Shown one piece after another: positions 11,284 to 21,098 of a stretch of 64,000 nt of DNA. Where the stretch lies: assembly GCA_020850995.1 (NCBI GenBank), contig JADZDP010000224.1:1-64000 (forward strand), written 5' to 3'. The position numbers were made by a program, and so were the translations under genes. Each line of letters starts with the position of its first letter. Position 1 is the first letter of the stretch. The notes beneath the pieces were generated by a model, which was not told the origin of the DNA, did no database searches, and was given only the letters and a program-made list of their open reading frames with translations. The stretch comes from Deltaproteobacteria bacterium (GTDB lineage Bacteria; Myxococcota; UBA727; VGSZ01).

Positions 11284-12990
11284 GTGTCATCGGGCATTCG
11301 TCAGGCCGAGCTGCTGCGCCGCCAACGCGCCGTCGTTGGGTCGGCCGTGGCCTGCCTTGCCGTGGCACTCGTCTTCCTCCTCCTCACGCTGGTACGAGGT
11401 GAGTACCGCGTGGTGCCCGTGCTGCTCGGGGGCCTGATGGTCATCGCCGCCGCCTACGTGGCGGGGCGGCGCGGCCACGTGAGCGCCGCGGGCTACACGC
11501 TCTCCCTGTTGGTGCTGGTCGGCGTCACTGCGGGTGCCCTGGCGCGCGGCAGCACGGGCTACACGCCCTTCTTCCTTCCCCTCGGCGTCGTGCTCGCCGC
11601 GGCCACGCTGGCCCCTCGTGACGTCTTCGTCGTCACCGTGGTCGCGCTCTTGGGCGACGGCGCGCTGGCGCTTTGGTCGAACCCCGACACGGGCCCGGCG
11701 ACGCTCGCCAACATCTTCGTCGAGGGCGCGCTGGTCTCGGCGGTCGTGGGCGGGATGGCGATCCTCACGAGCGCGAGCATCGTGCGCCTGGTGGACGACC
11801 TGCGCCGCCGCGACGCCGTTGCCCGCGACGCAGAGAACCGCTCCGACCTGCTCGCCACCGAGCTCGAGCGCGCGCAGCGCCTCGAGTCGCTGGCACGCCT
11901 CGCGGGCGGCGTCGCCCACGACTTCAACAACCTGCTCACCGTCATGCGCGGCTGCGCGACCCTGCTCGAGAGCGAGATCACACCCGGCACCCAGGCGGCC
12001 ACCGACTTGCGCGACCTGAGCGAGGCCGTCGATCGCGGCGCGCAGCTCACGCGCCAGCTCCTCTCATTCAGCAAGCGCGACGTCGTGCAGCCGGCCTTGC
12101 ACGATCTGCACGGCGCCATCGAGGGCATGCGGGGGCTCTTGCAGCGCCTGGTAGGGCCCGACGTGCGCATCACCATCGACGCTGCGCAGGGGCCCTGGCC
12201 GGTGTGGGCCGCGCTCTCGCAGATCGAGCAGGTGGTGATGAACCTGGCCGTCAACGCGCGCGACGCGATGAAGGGCAAGGGCGAGCTGCTGTTGCGCCTC
12301 GAGCGCGTCGCCGACCACGAACGCGGCGGCCTTGCACGCCTGTTGGTCAAGGACACGGGCGAAGGCATGAGTGACGAGGTCAAGGCGCGGCTGTTCGAGC
12401 CCTTCTTCACCACCAAGGGCCCGCAGAAGGGCACGGGGCTCGGGCTCGCCACGGTCCACGTCATCGTCACGCGGCTCGGCGGCCGGGTGCAGGTCGAGAG
12501 CAGCCTCGGAAAAGGCGCGACCTTCACCGTGACCCTGCCCCTGGCGGCCGCCCATCACGTTGCCGCGGTGCCGGCGCCTGGCAATGGTCGCGCGCCCGCC
12601 GCGCTGGCGGTGTGGGTCGTCGATGACGAGGTCGCGGTGCGTAACCAGATGGCGCGCATCCTGGGGGGCGCCGGCATGACGGTGCAGACCTTCTCATCGG
12701 CCGAGGCGCTGCTGGCCGCGGGCGAGCTCGTGTGCGACGTCGTTGTCACCGACGTCAACCTCCCGGGCCTGAGCGGCGTGCAGTTGGCGGAGCAGCTCCG
12801 TGCGCGCCGCCCTGGGCTGCACGTGGTGCTGGTGTCCGGCTTCACCGCCGACCCGTCGACCACCACGCGCCTGCTCGCCGAGGGCGTGCCGTTCGTGGCC
12901 AAGCCCTTTCAGCCGGCCGCGTTGGTGGCTGCCGCGTTGGGCGCGCCGCCGCCCACGGCCACAGAGCACGCGGTCAGCGCAAGGGTGTAA
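11284..12990 (+). CDS. Membrane hybrid histidine kinase with C-terminal receiver
   Basis: A 568-residue protein. The GTG at 11284 is chosen because a strong GGAGG-type ribosome site lies at 11269-11279; an upstream in-frame start would add about 54 residues of poor quality. Five or six membrane helices fill about residues 15-165. A HisKA domain follows with LAGGVAHDFNNLLTVM and His212, the type found in kinases that act on NtrC-like partners, then a HATPase domain (MNLAVNARDAM, VKDTGEGMSDE, GTGLGLATV). The C-terminal receiver (about 440-558) has VVDDE, the phosphoacceptor in VVTDVNLPG and FVAKPFQP. No DNA-binding output is present, so the receiver is either a phosphorelay station or a brake. 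Confidence 0.9.
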   Translation: MSSGIRQAELLRRQRAVVGSAVACLAVALVFLLLTLVRGEYRVVPVLLGGLMVIAAAYVAGRRGHVSAAGYTLSLLVLVGVTAGALARGSTGYTPFFLPLGVVLAAATLAPRDVFVVTVVALLGDGALALWSNPDTGPATLANIFVEGALVSAVVGGMAILTSASIVRLVDDLRRRDAVARDAENRSDLLATELERAQRLESLARLAGGVAHDFNNLLTVMRGCATLLESEITPGTQAATDLRDLSEAVDRGAQLTRQLLSFSKRDVVQPALHDLHGAIEGMRGLLQRLVGPDVRITIDAAQGPWPVWAALSQIEQVVMNLAVNARDAMKGKGELLLRLERVADHERGGLARLLVKDTGEGMSDEVKARLFEPFFTTKGPQKGTGLGLATVHVIVTRLGGRVQVESSLGKGATFTVTLPLAAAHHVAAVPAPGNGRAPAALAVWVVDDEVAVRNQMARILGGAGMTVQTFSSAEALLAAGELVCDVVVTDVNLPGLSGVQLAEQLRARRPGLHVVLVSGFTADPSTTTRLLAEGVPFVAKPFQPAALVAAALGAPPPTATEHAVSARV

Positions 12991-13005
12991 CGCTCGAGGC
13001 CCCGC

Positions 13006-13509
13006 TCACAAGGGTCGCTCGAACCAGCGATCACACGAGTGGTGGCCGGTGCAGCCACGGGGACGATCGAGGGGCGCGAAGCCGAAGGAGCGGTACAGGT
13101 GCTGCGCCGCGTCCATGCCCGTGAGGGTCTCGAGGTAGCAGCGCGCAAAGCCCCGCGCCTTGGCCTCGTCGAGCAGACGGGCGAGCAGCATGCGCCCGGC
13201 GCCGCGGCCGCGCGCAGCCACGCGGAAGTACATCTTGCGCAGCTCGCAGGTGCTCCCGTCGCCGCCCGAGAGCGGCGCGATGCCGCCGCCACCGAGCACG
13301 GCGCCGCGGTCGTCGACCACCACCAGGTACGCACTGCGCGGGTCGGCGTAGGCTCTGCTCATCCATGCGACCTCGGGATCGTGGATGGCGAAGCCCGCGC
13401 CGCTGGCGCCGAACTCGGTCATCACCTCGCGGATGATGCCGGCCATCACCGGATCATCGCCCGGCGCGATGGGACGAAGCGAGAGCGCGGGCGTCGCGTC
13501 GGTGGTCAC
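13006..13509 (-). CDS. GNAT-family N-acetyltransferase
   Basis: A 167-residue acetyltransferase. The acetyl-CoA binding motif is clear: KMYFRVAARGRGAGRMLL (about residues 92-109) has the Q/R-x-x-G-x-G/A signature followed by an amphipathic helix. The C-terminal YLETLTGMDAAQHLYRSFGF is the common motif B of the fold. The GTG start lies 16 bases after the stop of the transglutaminase-like gene on the same strand, so the two are probably co-transcribed. Substrate not predictable. Confidence 0.85.
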   Translation of the reverse strand: MTTDATPALSLRPIAPGDDPVMAGIIREVMTEFGASGAGFAIHDPEVAWMSRAYADPRSAYLVVVDDRGAVLGGGGIAPLSGGDGSTCELRKMYFRVAARGRGAGRMLLARLLDEAKARGFARCYLETLTGMDAAQHLYRSFGFAPLDRPRGCTGHHSCDRWFERPL

Positions 13510-13525
13510 GCGGCCATGCTCCCCG

Positions 13526-14896
13526 TCAGCGCTTGGATCGCACGAACGCGAACTCGGGCTTGGCGCGCACCAGCTTGCCGCCCACCTCGAGCACCGGGTA
13601 CGCGAGCATGTTGATGGGGCCCGACGACGGGCTCGGCTCCACCACCAGGTCGCGCCCGCGGCTCAGCTCGATGCGGTTCGCAGGATGGTGACCAAAGTAG
13701 TAGGTCGCGAGGTTCGAGTACTTGTCGCCCTCGCTGATGTCTACGGGCCACCATTTTCCCTCGGCGAAGAACTCCGCCCAGCAGTGATAGCCGTCGATGC
13801 CGCCGTCGTTGCGCTCCGAGGGAATGGCGGCGCCGATGGCAAAGCGGGCCGGAATGCCCGAGGCCCGGGCGAGCGCGATGAAGTACGAGTGGAAGTCCGA
13901 GCAGTTGCCGGTCCTGGAGTCGCAAGCGTAGCTCGCGTCGCCCACGCCCCAGCCCTGGCCGTACTTCATGTAGCGCAGCTGATCGATGACGTGGTCGTAG
14001 AGCGCGCGCGCGCGCACCATCTCGCCCTTCTTGCCCTCGAGCACCTTGCTCGCGATCTCGGCGAACTTCCCGTCGGTGGGCACCTTGGCCTCGGGCGCCA
14101 AGAAGCGCGCCACGTCGACCGCCGGCTCTTGGTAGGCCGCTTTCTCGCGTCGTCGCACCGTGAAGCGCATCTCCACCGGCTTGCTGCCGTCCGCGGGGGC
14201 GAGATCGAGGAAGAGCACGCGGTTGCCGTGCGCGCGATCCGTGAGCATCTGCTGCTTGCCCGGCGCGTTGATCGACTGCACCGCCACGGTCTGGAACTGA
14301 TCCGACGACGGCATGGGCAGCCACAGATGCGCCTGTTCGGTGAGGGCGGGGATCTGGAAGCGGTAGATGAAGGTGAACTGGTCCTCGCCGGTGATGAGGC
14401 CGAGGTGCTTGGGATCGGCGGCGTCGACGGGGATGCGTCGCCAGGTGCCGTCGTCGGCTTGGTCCCAGGCGTAAAAGGGCTGACCGTTCTTTTTGTGCAC
14501 CGTGGTGGCCGTGACCTCCATGCTGCCCGGGTCGCCCTTCATGAAGAAGTCGACGTCGAACACGTCGCCGCTCACATCCACCAGGTCGACGCATGCGAAG
14601 TGCTCGCGTGGCCCCAGGTTCGACAGGTACTCGAGGTGCACGCGCACCAGGTGCAGCTGCAGCGTGCGCCCCTCGTAGGGGAGATTGAAGTAGCCGCCGC
14701 CCTTCTCGACCTCTCGATCGACGTGGGCCTCGATGCCTTCGGCGATGTCGGCGGTGACGACGTTGGGGATGGGATCGATGGCGCAGCTCGCGGCGTCGTC
14801 GCCGGGGCTCGTGGCGGGCGCCGGGGTCGGCGTCGTGGCGCAGCTCGCGATGCCGAGGGCAGTCGCCGCGAGCGCAAAGAGCGAGGGGATCTTCAT
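13526..14896 (-). CDS. Transglutaminase-like lipoprotein
   Basis: A 456-residue protein with a lipoprotein signal (ATALGIASC, Cys19) and a Thr/Pro/Ala-rich spacer, so it should be envelope-anchored. The N-terminal half (about 40-270) is a beta-rich domain of unknown type. The C-terminal half is a transglutaminase/protease core with the full triad: Cys332 in GNCSDFH, His371 in YHCWAEFF and Asp386 in WPVDISEG. These folds act as cross-linkers or thiol proteases; which applies here is unknown. The GNAT gene follows at 16 bp. It is divergent from the lipoprotein at 15103 across about 200 bp. Confidence 0.85.
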   Translation of the reverse strand: MKIPSLFALAATALGIASCATTPTPAPATSPGDDAASCAIDPIPNVVTADIAEGIEAHVDREVEKGGGYFNLPYEGRTLQLHLVRVHLEYLSNLGPREHFACVDLVDVSGDVFDVDFFMKGDPGSMEVTATTVHKKNGQPFYAWDQADDGTWRRIPVDAADPKHLGLITGEDQFTFIYRFQIPALTEQAHLWLPMPSSDQFQTVAVQSINAPGKQQMLTDRAHGNRVLFLDLAPADGSKPVEMRFTVRRREKAAYQEPAVDVARFLAPEAKVPTDGKFAEIASKVLEGKKGEMVRARALYDHVIDQLRYMKYGQGWGVGDASYACDSRTGNCSDFHSYFIALARASGIPARFAIGAAIPSERNDGGIDGYHCWAEFFAEGKWWPVDISEGDKYSNLATYYFGHHPANRIELSRGRDLVVEPSPSSGPINMLAYPVLEVGGKLVRAKPEFAFVRSKR

Positions 14897-15102
14897 GGTT
14901 GGTCCTGGTGGCGAGACGCGCGCGCCGGCACGGACGCATAGCGTGTGGCGTCGGCCGCTGCCAGACCGCCCAGGATCACGCTGGATGTGCGCCCGCGCGC
15001 AAGGGCAGGGGCGTGATCGACGGCACGTCGTTTCCCCGACAATACGCGCCAGGCCGTTGACCCCCCTGACCCAGCGCGCGAAGGCCGCGCGGGGAGTGAC
15101 GC

Positions 15103-16734
15103 ATGACCAGACGCATGACCGAACGCCAGCTCGGGCTGTTGTGTCTCCTTGGGCTCTCTGCTGCCTGTGACTCGGTCGAGCCCTTGGTGCGCCCCGGCGC
15201 CACCATCGCCGGCGTCGTGTGCGACTCCCTCACCGGGCGCCCGCGGCAGGGGGTCGAGGTGTCGTGCCGGGTGGGCGAGCACCGCGTCGATGTGGAGAGC
15301 GACGCCACGGGGAGCTTCGTGTGCCCGAACATCGCGGTCACCGAGCTCGAGGCTACTGTGCGCATCGACGAGGGCGGCGAGCGCAAGGCCCGGCGCTATC
15401 AGGTCGAGATCACGCCAGGCGAGCAGTCGGAGATCCACGACACCGCCTGCCGCGAGGGCCCGGGCGAGCCCGGCCTCGGCGACATCGACGGCCGCGTCTG
15501 CAACCGCCACACCGGCGAGCTCATCGTGCATGCCGATGTGTCGCTCTTGTTGAGCGTCGACGGCGAGGAAGAGGTGCGCACCCAACAGTCGTCGGGCGAG
15601 CCCGATCCCGGGCGCTTCTTCTTCGCCGCCGTGCCGGTGGGCGAGTGGGTCATCGTCATCGACGCCGCGGGCTTCCACCGCACCGTGGGCGTGACCGTCG
15701 AGGAGGGCCAGGTCGCCGAGGTCGACCTGGGCGTGTGCGAAGACGACGACCTGACGGGTGAGGGCGAGGGCGAGGGCGAGGGCGAGCCCGGCGACACCGG
15801 CGGCGTCAGCGGCCACGTGTGCACCTTCGACGGCACCAGCCTCGGCGGCGCCACGGTCAGCGTCACCATGCCCGACGGCTCGGTGCGCAGCGTGACCTCG
15901 AATGACGTGGGCGATTGGCTGATGCTCGACCTGCCGCCGGGTGAGTACACCTTCCGCGTGCAGGCCGGCAGCTACAGCGCCGAGCGCACCGTCACCGTCA
16001 CTGCCGGCTCGGTGGTCGACCTCCCCGACGACGAGTGCGAGCTCGACCAAGACGACGTGCGCATCGCCGTCATCGAGGGCTCGTGGGACGACGTGTACAG
16101 CGTCTTGGTCAACGTGGGCGTCGATCCAAGCATCGTCGACAACTACCCCTCGTACGGCGGCGCGCAGACCCTGCTCGGCGATCCCGCGCTGCTCGCCACC
16201 TACGACGTCGTCATGATCAACTGCGGCGCCGACGAGTACGACTTCCAGAGCGACCCCGTGCTGCGCCAGAACCTCGAGGACTACGTGCTCGCGGGCGGCA
16301 ACCTCTATGCGTCCGACCTCGCCTACGACTTCGTCGAGCAGACCTTCCCGGGCTTCATCGAGTTCTTCGGCGACGACCCGACCTTCGACTCGGCCCAGGT
16401 CGGGGTCGAGGGCGACGTGCCGGCCACCATCCTCGACTCCTTCCTGGCCACGGCCATCGGTCGCAGCTCCATTACCTTGCACTACCCGTACGCCATCTGG
16501 GCCATCGTCACCGGCACGTCGAGCGGCGTGCGCGTGCTCATTCGCGGCAACGGGCCCTACGACGACTCCCTGGGCACGGGCGGTACCGGCACCATCAGCA
16601 ACATCCCACACACCCTGCTGTTCCACCCCGGCGGCGCCACCGGCGGCAAGGTGGTGTACTCGTCGTTCCACCAAGAGCCCGGCATCAACGTCGACCAAGA
16701 GCGCATCCTGCAGCTCTTGATGTTCCAGCTCTGA
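15103..16734 (+). CDS. Lipoprotein with carboxypeptidase-regulatory-like domains and an Asp/Gly-rich C-terminal fold
   Basis: A 543-residue surface lipoprotein. The signal ends LGLSAAC (lipobox Cys22). Three beta-sandwich repeats of the carboxypeptidase-regulatory type follow, each starting with a GxVC element (near residues 30, 125 and 230); the second and third are joined by a short Glu-Gly spacer. The last 240 residues begin VRIAVIEGSWDDV and continue YDVVMINCGADE and YVLAGGNLYASDLAYDF. This is an alpha/beta fold reminiscent of ThuA or glutamine-amidotransferase-like domains, but I see no catalytic Cys-His pair. Glu-Gly spacers with Cys-containing surface domains are common in myxobacterial secreted proteins. 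Function unknown. Confidence 0.75.
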   Translation: MTRRMTERQLGLLCLLGLSAACDSVEPLVRPGATIAGVVCDSLTGRPRQGVEVSCRVGEHRVDVESDATGSFVCPNIAVTELEATVRIDEGGERKARRYQVEITPGEQSEIHDTACREGPGEPGLGDIDGRVCNRHTGELIVHADVSLLLSVDGEEEVRTQQSSGEPDPGRFFFAAVPVGEWVIVIDAAGFHRTVGVTVEEGQVAEVDLGVCEDDDLTGEGEGEGEGEPGDTGGVSGHVCTFDGTSLGGATVSVTMPDGSVRSVTSNDVGDWLMLDLPPGEYTFRVQAGSYSAERTVTVTAGSVVDLPDDECELDQDDVRIAVIEGSWDDVYSVLVNVGVDPSIVDNYPSYGGAQTLLGDPALLATYDVVMINCGADEYDFQSDPVLRQNLEDYVLAGGNLYASDLAYDFVEQTFPGFIEFFGDDPTFDSAQVGVEGDVPATILDSFLATAIGRSSITLHYPYAIWAIVTGTSSGVRVLIRGNGPYDDSLGTGGTGTISNIPHTLLFHPGGATGGKVVYSSFHQEPGINVDQERILQLLMFQL

Positions 16735-16752
16735 GGGCGCCCGCGGCGCTCC

Positions 16753-17037
16753 CTACGCGGCCTCCTTCGACAGATCGCGCAGCGCTCGCTCCACTTGGTG
16801 CTCGGCCACGCGCGTGGTGAGCTTGTTGGCCTCGTGGCGATCGCGCTCGCTCTTGGCGAGGGCGAAGCACGACGAGACCGTGAACCACAGGCCGATGCCG
16901 AGGAAGGCCTTCTCCCATGCCCCCACGGGCAGCCACCAGATGCCGACGCTGGTGGCGAAGAGCGAGAGCACGAAGGCGGCCCAGGTCTGGAAGCGCCAGG
17001 CGGGGGTGTCGGCGGTGAGCGGGATGGTCGAGCTCAT
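16753..17037 (-). CDS. YiaA/YiaB-type small inner-membrane protein
   Basis: A 94-residue protein with two close membrane helices (about 18-37 and 44-64) joined by a short loop, the YiaA/B pattern: AWRFQTWAAFVLSLFATSVG then WLPVGAWEKAFLGIG and LAKSERDRHEA. The ATG at 17037 has an AGAGAGG ribosome site just upstream on its strand. It is divergent from the sigma-54 activator gene, sharing a 135-bp intergenic region. The family's role is unknown. Confidence 0.75.
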   Translation of the reverse strand: MSSTIPLTADTPAWRFQTWAAFVLSLFATSVGIWWLPVGAWEKAFLGIGLWFTVSSCFALAKSERDRHEANKLTTRVAEHQVERALRDLSKEAA

Positions 17038-17122
17038 GGGACCTCTCTTTCTGCGCTCGGTAACGCAGGGTCCGTGCCCGACCAGCGCCGCGATAACTGC
17101 CTGAAATTGCATTGAGCACGCG

Positions 17123-17152
17123 TTGCCGCTGTGTTCGGTATGTTCATATGAT
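17123..17152 (+). promoter_or_regulatory. Candidate promoter of the sigma-54 activator gene
   Basis: TTGCCG (17123-17128), an 18-bp spacer and TATGAT (17147-17152, five of six consensus bases). The -10 lies in an imperfect palindrome TGTTCAT-ATG-ATGTACA that could be an operator. The predicted leader is about 14 nt and no ribosome site is visible before the ATG at 17173. Confidence 0.4.
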
Positions 17153-17172
17153 GTACAGTCGATGCACACCAG

Positions 17173-18672
<1,500 letters not shown>

Positions 18673-18679
18673 CCACGGC

Positions 18680-19735
18680 TCAGCGCACGTACAGCTCGAG
18701 GCGCGTCACGGCGAGGTCCTCGTCGCCCTGGCCTTCGTTCAGCAACACACGAACCTCGAGGGCGTCGGTGCGCTCGACGGCGCCGAGCGAGGCGATGAAG
18801 TAGCCGTCGACGAAATCCGCGGGCGCGCACGCGGTCGCTGCGGCGTCCCACAGCGGGGTCACGTCGTAGGCCGAGCCGGGGCTGGCCGCCGGTCGATCGC
18901 AGACCCAGCGGTCGCCAACGAAAGCGTTCGGGCTCGGGCCGCCCTGGCACGGGCAGTCATTGTCGGTGCTGACGTGGCTCGAGGCCAAGGTGAACAGGTG
19001 TTCGCGCGTGCTGCCGAGCGCGCTCACGCTCACCCCGTCGACGTAGTTGTCGTCGACGGTGGTGCCGCCCGGACCAAAGGCGTCGGGGCTATCCATGGCG
19101 CGGCCCTCGATGGTGCCCAGCGCTTCGCGCCAGGGGATCACCGACGGCAACAGCACGGCGGATTGCGCTTCGTTGCCCGGACGGTGGCACGCCGGAGCGC
19201 CAGCGGCGTTCACCGAAACCCAGGGGCTCGGGCATGCTACCGCTGGATCGACGAGGGCGATGCGCGTCCAGCCGCCGCCCTGCCGGCTCATCTCGCAGTA
19301 CACCTGCACGGGACCGGTGCCGGGATCGATCCACTGCGCGCCCGACGCCGTGGCGGGGATGGCCTGCAAGAGGGCGCGGCAGCTCGTGGGCATCGGCTCT
19401 CCCTCTCCCTCTCCCTCTCCTTCGCCCTCTCCCTCTCCTTCGCCCTCTCCCTCGCCCTCTCCTTCGCCCTCTCCCTCGCCCTCTCCTTCGCCTTCGCCCT
19501 CTCCTTCGCCTTCGCCCTCTCCTTCGCCGTCGCCCTCTCCTTCGCCGTCGCCCTCGCCCTCGCCTTCTCCTTCGGCGGCAGGCAGACAGAAGCCATCGCG
19601 GCATTGGGCGCCGGCGGCGCAGGGCGAGGCGTCGTCGCACGGCACGCCGGTTGTGAACACGCAGGTTGCGAGCAGGGCGCCGAGCGTGAGCGACGTGGCG
19701 AGCGCAAGGACGGCGCGGGCGGTCATGGTGTGCAT
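18680..19735 (-). CDS. Lipoprotein with Glu-Gly spacer and fibrinogen-like domain
   Basis: A 351-residue surface protein. The signal sequence ends LGALLATC, a slightly atypical lipobox. A short Cys-rich knot follows (CDDASPCAAGAQCRDGFC), then a Glu-Gly spacer of about 60 residues, then a C-terminal domain that opens SCRALLQAIP and GPVQVYCEMSRQGGGWT. This matches the start of fibrinogen-type (FReD) recognition domains, which often bind sugars or acetylated groups. The layout (anchor, spacer, lectin-like head) suggests display beyond the outer membrane. The start is the ATG at 19735 or 19726. It ends 8 bases from the convergent sigma-54 activator gene. Confidence 0.75.
   Translation of the reverse strand: MHTMTARAVLALATSLTLGALLATCVFTTGVPCDDASPCAAGAQCRDGFCLPAAEGEGEGEGDGEGEGDGEGEGEGEGEGEGEGEGEGEGEGEGEGEGEGEGEGEGEGEGEGEPMPTSCRALLQAIPATASGAQWIDPGTGPVQVYCEMSRQGGGWTRIALVDPAVACPSPWVSVNAAGAPACHRPGNEAQSAVLLPSVIPWREALGTIEGRAMDSPDAFGPGGTTVDDNYVDGVSVSALGSTREHLFTLASSHVSTDNDCPCQGGPSPNAFVGDRWVCDRPAASPGSAYDVTPLWDAAATACAPADFVDGYFIASLGAVERTDALEVRVLLNEGQGDEDLAVTRLELYVR
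19395..19574 (-). repeat. Hexamer repeat coding for the Glu-Gly spacer
   Basis: On the coding (minus) strand this is a run of GAGGGC, GAAGGA and related hexamers giving alternating Glu and Gly with a few Asp-Gly units. The tract is highly repetitive at DNA level and is a likely site of length change by slippage. It is in-frame throughout. Confidence 0.85.
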
Positions 19736-19788
19736 GATAGCCCGGCGTGCTGCCGGTGGTCTGCGCGCTGCGCCCCTCGACCACCTCT

Positions 19789-21051
19789 TCAGTGGATCTT
19801 GGCGGGGAGCTCCACCTCGGCCGGCAGCTCGGCGTCATTGCCGACGCCGCCGTCGGCGCCGAGCTGCTCGAGCGCGCGGCGTCCGGCGCGCTCGAGATCG
19901 GCGAGCACGCGACGATCGGACAGCGACTCGGCCTCGGCGATGGCCGCCGACAGGCTCTCGAGATCGTCGGACAGGCGTGCCACTTGATCGGCCACCGCGC
20001 TCACCTCCACCGCGAAGCGCTCGCGATCGGAGACGCGGTGCTGCGCCACCGCCAGGCGCAGGCGCTCGAGCAACGCGACCTGCGCGTCGAGCGCGGCCTC
20101 GGCGCGGCCGGTGCCCACCTTGAGCCCGTCGATGGCCGACTTCTGCGCGCGCAGGGCCTGTGCGGCGCGCAGCAGGTGGCCCTTGGTGACCTCGTCGCTG
20201 GTCTCGTCGATGCGCTTCTCGAAGTCGGCGAGCTTCTCGGCGATACCCGACAGGCGCGGGCTCGAGAGGTCGTGATGGATCTGCTTCCACGTGTGCGCGG
20301 TCTCGAGCATCGACTCGACCAGCTTGCGCGCCTGCCGTACGGCCTCGGCGGCGGTCTCGGGCGACATCTGGCCGTCCTTGGTGATGCCCTCGTTGATCTC
20401 GGTCCACGTCGACAGGCCGTCCTTCACCTTGGCGCGCGCGGGCTCGGCCAGATCCTCGAGCACGGCGGCGCTCCGCTCGATGAGCGGATCGCGCACCGCC
20501 TCGATGCGCCGCAGGCCGCTTGCCGCCGCCACCCACAGGCCGAGCACACCGGCCATGGCGGCCGCGGTGAAGCCGATGGGTGCCGTTTCGGAGGTGGCGA
20601 AGGCCGCGATCTTCTCGAGCGCGAAGGCGCCAACGGCGCCCGTGGTCGCCGCTGCTGCCAGGCCCGCCACCTGCGAGCCCACGCGCTTTCGATCTTCCGC
20701 CGACAAGAGCGCGCCGAGCGCCAGGCCGCCCAAGGCGCCACCCACGAGCGAGCCCGCGACCCCGAGCCCGAACACCGCCGAGAGGGCGGCGAAGCCGGCG
20801 GCGGCGAAGGCCCCGCCGACCATGCCGATGACCCCGCGGACGACCTTCTGCGCGGGCTTCTGGCGCGTGAGGGCAGCGCCCACCGAGCCGCCGAGCAGCG
20901 CGGCGCCACCGGCCGCGGCCACCACCGGCAGGCCGAGCGCCGCGGGCCCGATGACGCCGACCGCGACGCCGGCGGCCACCGAGCCCCCCGTGACCGCGAG
21001 CGTCTCGCGCCAGAAGCCGGGGGCGTCACGGAAGGTGAAGGTTGTCGACAT
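19789..21051 (-). CDS. Glycine-zipper membrane protein with coiled-coil tail
   Basis: A 420-residue protein I cannot assign to a family. Residues 15-185 are strongly hydrophobic with repeated small-residue motifs (GGSVAAGVAVGVIG, AAAGGAALLGGSVGAAL, GVAGSLVGGALGGLALG), the pattern of glycine-zipper membrane hairpins. Residues 190-395 are charged and helical with heptad-like spacing (EKLADFEKRIDETSDEV, AALDAQVALLERLRLAVAQ), predicting a long coiled coil, followed by an acidic tail. An AGGAAG ribosome site precedes the ATG at 21051. It follows the VWA gene by 47 bases on the same strand and is probably co-transcribed. Confidence 0.65.
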   Translation of the reverse strand: MSTTFTFRDAPGFWRETLAVTGGSVAAGVAVGVIGPAALGLPVVAAAGGAALLGGSVGAALTRQKPAQKVVRGVIGMVGGAFAAAGFAALSAVFGLGVAGSLVGGALGGLALGALLSAEDRKRVGSQVAGLAAAATTGAVGAFALEKIAAFATSETAPIGFTAAAMAGVLGLWVAAASGLRRIEAVRDPLIERSAAVLEDLAEPARAKVKDGLSTWTEINEGITKDGQMSPETAAEAVRQARKLVESMLETAHTWKQIHHDLSSPRLSGIAEKLADFEKRIDETSDEVTKGHLLRAAQALRAQKSAIDGLKVGTGRAEAALDAQVALLERLRLAVAQHRVSDRERFAVEVSAVADQVARLSDDLESLSAAIAEAESLSDRRVLADLERAGRRALEQLGADGGVGNDAELPAEVELPAKIH

Positions 21052-21098
21052 CGCGCACTTCCTCTCGTGCTCGTCGAGGTGCCAAGGGCGGGCCGCGA

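Noticed and set aside
19395..19574. Regular short repeats that could suggest a CRISPR or satellite array
   Set aside because: They are in-frame Glu-Gly codons with no unique spacers.
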